Shown: positions 57,785 through 64,000 of the stretch, one piece after another
How positions within the stretch are numbered: position 1 is the first letter of the stretch
Layout: the number at the start of each line of letters is the position of its first letter
Origin: a virus
Virus record (IMG/VR): IMGVR_UViG_3300038825_000529
Location: 1 to 64,000 of that record
DNA: 64,000 bases
Strand: one strand, 5' to 3'
Translations under genes and position numbers: made by a program
The notes under the pieces: model-generated
What the model was told of the DNA's origin: nothing
Databases searched by the model: none
Seen by the model: only the letters and a program-made list of their open reading frames with translations

Positions 57785-58161
57785 TGGCTTACGCTTCAGG
57801 AAAATATGCTTACTTTATTTGCGATACTTGCGGGTTTAGATACCCATATAAAGAAGCTAGAGGCACTTGGGAAAACAATAGAGTTTGTCATGAGTGTTAT
57901 GAACCTAAACACCCACAACTAGACCCACCAAGTATAGGAGCAGACGCAGAACTGCTTTGGAGACCCAGACCCGACGTTCCTTTACCTCAAGCAGGGTTAG
58001 GTGTTGTTACTACAATAGATCCTTCAACAGCAGTTATAAATAGCACAACAAGTCCTAGTGGAACTAGAACAATGACTGTTACAGATGATCCTATAGGTAG
58101 TGTGTTTGAAGGTGAGTTTGGAACAGGTGAAGTAGGTACTTTAGAAGCAGGTGGAGACTAA
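57784..58161 (+). CDS. Zn-binding virion-associated protein
   Basis: 125 residues. CDTCGFRYPYKEARGTWENN, then VCHECY, gives a Cys4 zinc site at residues 13-40; the remainder is Pro/Thr-rich and extended. It sits between two adaptor genes with stop-start overlap at both ends. A similar small zinc protein occurs next to adaptors in other marine phages. Role unknown. Confidence 0.6.
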   Translation: MAYASGKYAYFICDTCGFRYPYKEARGTWENNRVCHECYEPKHPQLDPPSIGADAELLWRPRPDVPLPQAGLGVVTTIDPSTAVINSTTSPSGTRTMTVTDDPIGSVFEGEFGTGEVGTLEAGGD

Positions 58162-58817
58162 TGGCAGGATTTACATACGCAACATTAAAAACAGCAATAC
58201 AAGATTATTTAGATAATACAGAAACTACTTTTGTTAATAACCTAAATACTTTTATACAAACAACAGAAGAAAGAATTTTAAAAGGAGTACAACTTCCTGT
58301 TTTTCGTAAAAACGTTACAGGTAGAGCTACACAAGGTAATACTTATTTAGCTACGCCTTCAGATTTTCTATCTCCGTTTAGTTTGGCTTTGATCGATAGT
58401 TCAGGTAATTATAGCTATTTATTATTAAAACACGTTTCCTGGATTAGAGACTACACTCCTTCAGCAACTACAGAAGGATTGCCTTTATATTATTCTCAGT
58501 TTGATGACAATACTTTTTTACTAGCCCCCACACCTAACGCTACATTAGATTTTGAACTTCATTACAACTATAGACCCGCATCTTTAACAAGTATGCAATC
58601 AAGCGAACAAACTTGGCTTTCCGATAATGCCCCTAATGCTATGTTATACGGAGCCTTAGTAGAAGGTGCAGTGTTTATGAAAGAAGCTCCTGATACTATT
58701 ATGTTATACGAACAAAAATTTCAAGAAGCTTTAGCCTTACTTAAAGTTCTTGGTGAATATAAAGACGTTAGAGATGAAGCTCGAAACGATCAACTTAAAA
58801 TACAACCACAAGCATGA
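58161..58817 (+). CDS. Head-tail adaptor, SU10 adaptor-like
   Basis: 218 residues. YATLKTAIQDYLDNTETTFV, then RILKGVQLPVFRKNVTG and the LLAPTPNATLDFELHYNYRP beta hairpin match the SU10-type adaptor family. C-terminal helical tail (APDTIMLYEQKFQEALALLK). It forms the ring between portal and nozzle. Confidence 0.8.
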   Translation: MAGFTYATLKTAIQDYLDNTETTFVNNLNTFIQTTEERILKGVQLPVFRKNVTGRATQGNTYLATPSDFLSPFSLALIDSSGNYSYLLLKHVSWIRDYTPSATTEGLPLYYSQFDDNTFLLAPTPNATLDFELHYNYRPASLTSMQSSEQTWLSDNAPNAMLYGALVEGAVFMKEAPDTIMLYEQKFQEALALLKVLGEYKDVRDEARNDQLKIQPQA

Positions 58818-59542
58818 AGGAACTAGAGGGTAAAAACGTTGCAATCGTTGCTATGGGGCAAAGCCAAATAGATTTTCACCTTTCGCAAACACATAGTGTA
58901 GAGTTTGATGAAGTTTGGGCTATAAACGCAATGATTGGTGTTTTACCCAATATTGATAAAGCTTTTATACTAGACCCGATGAGTCGGTTTTTAGATACCG
59001 AAGATGCAGGAAGTATGACTTCTATGATGAGGAAAAAATTACCTAAATGTAATTTTCCTATTTACACCTGTGAATTAGATGATAGAGTTCCTGCCGCAGT
59101 TGAGTACCCTATAGAATTAATTGTACATGATTTAGGTTGTTCTTATTTTAATAATACTATTCCTTACGCTATAGCTTTTGCTTTATGGAGTAAGGTTGGT
59201 AAAATTTCTTTATTTGGAATAGATTTTACTTATAGAAGCAATATGCATTTTGCAGAAGCAGGTAGATCATGCACTGAGTTTTGGTTATCTAAATGTATTG
59301 ATGCAGGAATGCAAATTGAAGTTGCTCCTAGATCAACTTTGTTAGACATGGATATTCCTTTACATGAGAAACTATACGGTTATCATAGACTTGATGATCC
59401 TAAGATTGTTTACCAAGACGGTAAAGACATGAGTGTTTGTAAACTATCTGAAGTACAGATGGAACCAGAAAACAAACCTGTAGGGATTATTAATAGACAT
59501 GATTTAAAAGAATTAAATCCTGTAGAACCGAAAGAGTATTAA
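58814..59542 (+). CDS. Rossmann-like protein, MAF/DUF115 type
   Basis: 242 residues. It opens with a strand-loop pattern (NVAIVAMGQSQIDFHL), then VWAINAMI, KAFILDPM and ISLFGIDFTYRSN. The alternating strands and GxS loop resemble DUF115/motility accessory factor proteins, some of which are nucleotide-sugar transferases. It lies within the tail operon and overlaps the adaptor gene by four bases. Possible virion glycosylation enzyme; weak evidence. Confidence 0.5.
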   Translation: MKELEGKNVAIVAMGQSQIDFHLSQTHSVEFDEVWAINAMIGVLPNIDKAFILDPMSRFLDTEDAGSMTSMMRKKLPKCNFPIYTCELDDRVPAAVEYPIELIVHDLGCSYFNNTIPYAIAFALWSKVGKISLFGIDFTYRSNMHFAEAGRSCTEFWLSKCIDAGMQIEVAPRSTLLDMDIPLHEKLYGYHRLDDPKIVYQDGKDMSVCKLSEVQMEPENKPVGIINRHDLKELNPVEPKEY

Positions 59543-59543
59543 T

Positions 59544-59834
59544 ATGTTTTCTTTAAGATCAGATTTAGAAGTAGGTAGTTTAGGCGTAACCACCACAGAT
59601 AACAGAGGACTTAGTGTCGATGAAGTTTCTGAAATGGCGGTTAATAAAATAATTTCTGTGAGCGATACAGCTCCTGCACCCATAAGGGCACAAGCTCATG
59701 CATTTAGAGATGCGTGTAAAAAGATAGTTATGTATTATATGCAAGAGGCGATAAAAAACCATATGTGTACAATATGTAATCAATTAGAACAGCAAGGTCA
59801 AAAAGACTTAGCTAATATTATCAGGAGACTATAA
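59544..59834 (+). CDS. Hypothetical tail-operon protein
   Basis: 96 residues; the C-terminal half is helical with CTICNQLEQQGQKDLANIIR. The N-terminus MFSLRSDLEVGSLGVTTTDN is extended. The stop overlaps the next start. Not recognised. Confidence 0.6.
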   Translation: MFSLRSDLEVGSLGVTTTDNRGLSVDEVSEMAVNKIISVSDTAPAPIRAQAHAFRDACKKIVMYYMQEAIKNHMCTICNQLEQQGQKDLANIIRRL

Positions 59835-60265
59835 TGGCGATAACACAAGCAATGTGTACTAGCTTTAAAAAGGAACTATTAGAAGGGAAACATAATTTTC
59901 TTGCTTCTGGTGGTAATTCTTTCAAACTAGCTTTATACACAAGCTCAGCAACAATGAGTGCAGCAACAACTGCATTTACAACAACAAACCAAGCATCTGG
60001 AACAAATTATACTTCAGGTGGTGCGGCATTAACCAATGTTAATCCAACATCTTCAGGAACAACAGCGTTTACTGATTTTGCTGACTTAACTTTTGGTACA
60101 GCTACAATTACTGCAAGAGGATGTATGATTTATAATGATACAGCTTCAGGCGATCCAGCAGTTGCTGTGTTTGATTTTGGCGGAGATAAAACATCTACAG
60201 CAGGTAGTTTTACTATAACATTTCCAACAGCCGACGCATCAAACGCGATTATTAGAATAGCGTAA
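59834..60265 (+). CDS. Tail structural protein
   Basis: 143 residues. MCTSFKKELLEGKHNF, then FKLALYTSSATM and AVFDFGGDKTSTAGSFTITF, recur in marine phage tail regions and look like a beta-sandwich. Likely a fibre base or minor tail protein. Confidence 0.6.
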   Translation: MAITQAMCTSFKKELLEGKHNFLASGGNSFKLALYTSSATMSAATTAFTTTNQASGTNYTSGGAALTNVNPTSSGTTAFTDFADLTFGTATITARGCMIYNDTASGDPAVAVFDFGGDKTSTAGSFTITFPTADASNAIIRIA

Positions 60266-60273
60266 ATTAGCTT

Positions 60274-60909
60274 ATGGCTAGTATCACTGGCTGGGGCAGA
60301 GGCACTTGGGGCGAAGGAGCCTTCGGTGAACCTGCACCTGTTGCTCTTACAGGAGTTGCAGGTACTTCTGCGTTAGGCTCAGAAACAGTTACAGGTGATG
60401 CAAATATTACCGAAACAGGACTAGCGGGTACTTCTGCTTTAGGTTCTGTTACAGGTAAAGGTTCAGCACTTATTGCTGAAACAGGAGTTGCGGCTACAGG
60501 AGCAGTGGGCACAGCCACCGCTACAGGTGTTGCTCTTACGGGGGTTACTGGAATATCAGGAACTTCTCAATTAGGAACTGAAACTGCAACAGGTACTGCA
60601 GAAGTTGTTATTAGTTCTGGCGTTGCTGGAACTAGTGCTTTAGGTAACGAAACCGTAACAGGTGTTGCTAACGTATCCCCCACTGGTTTAGCAGGTACTT
60701 CTGCATTAAATAGTGTATCAACAATTACAGATAACCGATTTGGTATTACAGGACTTAGTGCAACGTCGGCATTAGGTGTTTTACAAGAAACAACAGGAGA
60801 CGCTAATATCTATCCAACAACCGTTGTTGGAACAGGTGAAATTAATTTAGTTCTTATCTGGGGTGAAATAGTTCCAGGAGTAACGACTAACTGGCAAGAA
60901 GTTGCTTAA
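60274..60909 (+). CDS. Repeat-containing tail protein
   Basis: 211 residues. Starts with GWGRGTWGEGAFGEPAP, then imperfect repeats of roughly 22-25 residues built on AGTSALGxETVTGxANxxxTG (at least six). The repeats should give a regular beta fibre. The DNA repeats could recombine to change length. It precedes the fibre gene and its candidate late promoter. Confidence 0.65.
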   Translation: MASITGWGRGTWGEGAFGEPAPVALTGVAGTSALGSETVTGDANITETGLAGTSALGSVTGKGSALIAETGVAATGAVGTATATGVALTGVTGISGTSQLGTETATGTAEVVISSGVAGTSALGNETVTGVANVSPTGLAGTSALNSVSTITDNRFGITGLSATSALGVLQETTGDANIYPTTVVGTGEINLVLIWGEIVPGVTTNWQEVA

Positions 60910-60926
60910 CATTTTGATAAAAACCA

Positions 60927-60934
60927 TATACAAT
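60927..60934 (+). promoter_or_regulatory. Candidate late -10 element TATACAAT
   Basis: TATACAATCAAGAAAG directly upstream of the fibre cassette, matching 56164. TTAACA at 60906-60911 is a poor -35 (15-base spacing). TACGGAGAT then precedes ATG 60959. Confidence 0.4.
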
Positions 60935-60958
60935 CAAGAAAGTACGGAGATATAAAAC

Positions 60959-62335
60959 ATGGCGAGTACATACGTAAACAACCTAAGACTTAATGAGATG
61001 GCTACTGGTGACGCCAGTGGAACTTGGGGAACAACAACCAACACCAACCTCGAGCTTATCGGGGAGGCTTTAGGCTTTGGCACTGAAGCTATTACAACCA
61101 ACGCAGATACACACACAACGACAGTAGCAGACGGAAGTTCTGATGCAGGTCGTTCGATGTATTTAAAATATACAGGCACATTAGATTCAGCTTGTACTAT
61201 TACGATTGCTCCTAATACTATGAAGCGTATGCAGTTTATAGAAAATGGAACAAGTGGTTCTCAAAACATTATTATTTCACAAGGCTCAGGAGCTAATATA
61301 ACCATACCTCCAGGAGACACAAAAGCAGTTTATTTAGACGGAGCTGGTTCTGGAGCAGCAGTTGTTGATGCTTTTGCCAGTCTTTCAGTCTTAGATTTAA
61401 AAGTACAAGATGATTTAACAGTAACAGATGATCTTATTGTTAATGGTGACATAGACCTAGAAGGTTCTATTGATGTTAATGGTACAGCTAACTTAGATGC
61501 TGTAGATATAGATGGTGCTGTAAATATGGCTTCTACGCTACAAGTAGATGGCAGTATAACTTCTTCTGATGGAGCAACTATTACTGTTAATGACAACAGC
61601 GAAGCTTTATCTTTAATATGTACGGATGCTGATGCTAGTGAAGGTCCGATTATGTCTTTTTATAGAAACTCGGCTAGTCCTGCTGATAATGACGTTTTAG
61701 CTCAGTTATATTTTCAAGGCGAAAATGATGCTGACCAAAAAGTAAATTATGGGGTTATAAAAGCTGCAATTCAAGATGCTTCTGATGGCACAGAAGATAT
61801 GAAACTAAGTCATAAGACACTGGTTGCTGGAACTGAAAGAGAAAGAATGACACTTCTTGGAACAGAAACAGTATTTAATGAAGATTCTGTTGACTTAGAT
61901 TTTCGTGTTGAATCAAATGGCAACGCTAATATGCTGTTTGTTAATGGCGGTACAGATAAAGTCGGTATCGGAACAGCATCACCAACAACTCAAATTACAG
62001 CATCTACTTCAGCAAACATTACACAAGTAGCATTAACCTCAAGCTCTAACGCAGTAGCTTGGGATGCAACAGCAGCAGCCAATGCCTATCATGCAACCAC
62101 AGAAAATACGACTTTCTCAGCACCTAGTAATGCTGTAGAAGGTGCAATTATTTCTGTAGAGATAGCACAAGGTAGTACAGCTAGAACAGTTGCTTGGAAT
62201 ACAGTCTTTGAATTTGCAGCTAGTACAGCACCCACAGTTACTGCTACAGCTAACAAGACAGACATTTTTAGTTTTAGATACAATGGTTCTGTCTGGCAAG
62301 AAATTGGCAGAGTTCAAAACATGGCACAAACTTAA
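60959..62335 (+). CDS. Tail fibre protein (copy 1)
   Basis: 458 residues. N-terminal attachment-like segment (LRLNEMATGDASGTWGTTTN). Middle repeats of strand pairs (VQDDLTVTDDLIVNGDIDLE, SIDVNGTANLDAVDIDGAVN) form an extended beta-helical shaft. NGGTDKVGIGTASP introduces the Ala/Thr-rich tip, which is nearly the same as that of the partial gene at 1-392. Probably a receptor-binding fibre. Confidence 0.8.
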   Translation: MASTYVNNLRLNEMATGDASGTWGTTTNTNLELIGEALGFGTEAITTNADTHTTTVADGSSDAGRSMYLKYTGTLDSACTITIAPNTMKRMQFIENGTSGSQNIIISQGSGANITIPPGDTKAVYLDGAGSGAAVVDAFASLSVLDLKVQDDLTVTDDLIVNGDIDLEGSIDVNGTANLDAVDIDGAVNMASTLQVDGSITSSDGATITVNDNSEALSLICTDADASEGPIMSFYRNSASPADNDVLAQLYFQGENDADQKVNYGVIKAAIQDASDGTEDMKLSHKTLVAGTERERMTLLGTETVFNEDSVDLDFRVESNGNANMLFVNGGTDKVGIGTASPTTQITASTSANITQVALTSSSNAVAWDATAAANAYHATTENTTFSAPSNAVEGAIISVEIAQGSTARTVAWNTVFEFAASTAPTVTATANKTDIFSFRYNGSVWQEIGRVQNMAQT

Positions 62336-62341
62336 TAATCT

Positions 62342-63769
62342 ATGGAAGTATTACAACGCACAGCTAATCGTGGAAGCATATCTACTGGTGAGTATGAGAT
62401 TGCTAACTCTATAAAAATTGAACCCGCTAATGATGAAGGATTATATTTTACGCCATCATCAACAACTAACACCGATACTTTTACTTTTAGTTGTTGGTTT
62501 AAAAGAACAGAAATATCAAATCAAATTAATACTCTTTTTGGTTCTTATACTGATGCTAGTAATCATGCATTATTTAGATTTAAAACAGACGATACATTAG
62601 AGCTAAGATTTGTTACAACAGGAACTGGTAAAATTTTAGTAAGCAATATGGTATTTAGAGATACATCGGCTTGGTATCATATGGTATTGGCAGTTGATAC
62701 AACCGATGGAACTACAGCAAATAGAGTTAAAGTTTATATAAATGGAGAGCAAATAACATTAACAGGAGATTACCCAAATCAAAATCAAGATTGTATTGGT
62801 ATTAATACAGCTAGTAAGGCAATGAATGTTGGATATTTAAGTAATGTTTCTAATCTAGAATTTGCAGGTTATATAGCCGAAGCTCATCATATAGATGGCT
62901 CTCAATTAGCATCAACAGACTTTGGTCAATATGACGGAGATAGTGGTATATGGAAGCCTAAAGCCTATACAGGCTCTTATGGTACTAATGGTTTTTATTT
63001 AGACTTTGAAGACAATACTTCAGCTGGAAAAGATACTAGTGGTAATAATAATAATTTTTCTGATGCAAATTTAAATGCAGCTGACCACGCAACTGACACA
63101 CCGACTAATAATTTTTGTACAATTAATGCTTTAGTAGACAACAACTTTTCTATATGGGCTTTAACAGAAGGTGGTACAAGAGGACCGAATACAGGTGAAA
63201 ACAATGCATCTGTAGGTACTTTTGCTGTAAGTTCAGGCAAATGGTATTGGGAAGGTGTTACCACATCTTTTTCTGGTACTAACTATTGGAAATGGGGAGT
63301 AATCCGAGCAGATGTTCAACAAGGTAATAGTGCTGACCCAGCTTCAGATGCAGGTTCATCGTGGTATACAGGAGACAACGCTTTTTATACTCAAACATCA
63401 ACCACCGCATCTTCGGTTGCTTATAACACAGGTTTTACTGGTTATACTGCAGGAGATATTTGGAGCATTTCTTTAAACTGTGATGTTAGTCCTTATGAAA
63501 TGACTATTCGCATTAATAATTCAGTACCAGGGACTTCTGCTAATAATACTGACAGGTCAGTTGGTACTTTTGCAAGTTCAGATTCAGTAGTGCCTTTTTA
63601 TATGTTAGCAAATAGTGCTAGTGATAATACATGGCACAATTTTGGTAATCCATTCATATCAAATTTAAGTGGTGGAAACTCTGATGCAAATGGTTATGGA
63701 GATTTTAAATACGCACCACCATCAGGCTACTACGCCTTATGCACTAAAAACTTAGCGGAGTACGGATAA
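62342..63769 (+). CDS. Tail fibre/adhesin with LamG-like and SPRY-like domains (copy 1)
   Basis: 475 residues. MEVLQRTANRGSISTGEYEI matches the 394 gene start. LamG-like half (FSCWFKRTE, WYHMVLAVD, VKVYINGEQI), linker GIWKPKAYTGSYGTNG, then a SPRY-like half (SGKWYWEGV) that is clearly more diverged from copy 2 than the first half. Ends with the DANGYGDFKYAPPSGYYALC box. The half that differs may set receptor range. Confidence 0.75.
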   Translation: MEVLQRTANRGSISTGEYEIANSIKIEPANDEGLYFTPSSTTNTDTFTFSCWFKRTEISNQINTLFGSYTDASNHALFRFKTDDTLELRFVTTGTGKILVSNMVFRDTSAWYHMVLAVDTTDGTTANRVKVYINGEQITLTGDYPNQNQDCIGINTASKAMNVGYLSNVSNLEFAGYIAEAHHIDGSQLASTDFGQYDGDSGIWKPKAYTGSYGTNGFYLDFEDNTSAGKDTSGNNNNFSDANLNAADHATDTPTNNFCTINALVDNNFSIWALTEGGTRGPNTGENNASVGTFAVSSGKWYWEGVTTSFSGTNYWKWGVIRADVQQGNSADPASDAGSSWYTGDNAFYTQTSTTASSVAYNTGFTGYTAGDIWSISLNCDVSPYEMTIRINNSVPGTSANNTDRSVGTFASSDSVVPFYMLANSASDNTWHNFGNPFISNLSGGNSDANGYGDFKYAPPSGYYALCTKNLAEYG

Positions 63770-64000
63770 TGGCTTATACAAATATAGACGACCCATCTGC
63801 ATATTTTCAAGTTGCTACTTATACTGGTAATGGCACTGATAATACAGCCATTACTTATGATGGTAACAGCGATATGCAACCTGACTTTCTTTGGTTTAAG
63901 TTACGAAGCACTACAGGTAACCATGTTTTATTTGACAGCAATAGAGGAACTAGTAAATATGTAAGAAGTAATACTACTGCTGCTGAGACAACAAATGCTA
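63769..64000 (+). CDS. DUF7483-like fibre-cassette protein (5' part; runs off the window)
   Basis: Starts at ATG 63769 overlapping the previous stop. The first 77 codons (AYTNIDDPSAYFQVATY, DGNSDMQPDFLWFKLRS) match the 2004 gene. Truncated by the window end, so the complete gene should extend roughly another 800 bases. Confidence 0.75.
   Translation, partial: MAYTNIDDPSAYFQVATYTGNGTDNTAITYDGNSDMQPDFLWFKLRSTTGNHVLFDSNRGTSKYVRSNTTAAETTNA

Overview
This window is almost certainly the genome, or most of it, of a lytic tailed phage with a short-tailed (podovirus) plan. It carries a terminase pair, an 809-residue portal, a scaffold, a Mu gpT-like capsid protein, SU10-type head-tail adaptors, a nozzle protein, fibres, ejection-type internal proteins, a T4-type lysozyme and spanins. 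There are no ribosomal or host metabolic genes, no integrase, no recognisable phage RNA polymerase and no tRNA. The DNA is AT-rich and gene-dense, with ATGA/TAATG overlaps. Its LamG/SPRY fibre cassettes resemble those of uncultured marine phages. The host cannot be read from the sequence.

Layout. The window opens inside a tail-fibre gene (1-392) and closes inside a paralogous fibre cassette (60959-64000), so the fibre region spans the window ends. Positions 394-6330 hold fibre genes, small membrane (holin-like) proteins and the tail nozzle. Positions 6333-12249 hold the lysozyme, three tiny very basic proteins, a staphylococcal-type nuclease and two large exported proteins (Asn/Thr-rich, and NIDO-like with a Glu-rich stretch). 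Positions 12249-21027 hold large virion or ejection-type proteins. The only minus-strand gene, an SNF2-type helicase, lies at 21024-22466. Positions 22780-34581 are the replication and DNA-modification block: an SSB-like protein, TOTE-type primase, AlkB-like dioxygenase, UvrD-like helicase, methyltransferase, thymidine-hypermodification protein, thymidylate synthase-family enzyme and a family A polymerase with Leu at the '762' position. Positions 34627-44240 hold many small early genes, each short operon having its own promoter. Positions 44575-49891 run from TerS through two winged-helix genes, an origin-like intergenic region and the spanins to TerL. Positions 49918-60909 are the portal, head, adaptor and tail genes.

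How it fits together. With no phage RNA polymerase visible, transcription should depend on host polymerase. About eleven promoters share the core GCTTTACTTT about 16-18 bases before a TATACT/TATAAT box, and several are followed at once by a leader stem-loop and then AAAGGAGAAA. Two diverged copies of a 160-170 base element lie in inverted orientation at 22.5 and 44.4 kb, bracketing the whole early region and facing outward promoters for the helicase and TerS. A leader at 38765-39089 contains nested long-range stems and a potential pseudoknot and looks like an undescribed structured RNA. The region 45533-45893 (pyrimidine repeats, palindromes, three 9-base iterons, AT-rich DNA) is the best origin candidate. 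The synthase, methyltransferase and hypermodification genes together predict chemically modified thymine in the phage DNA.
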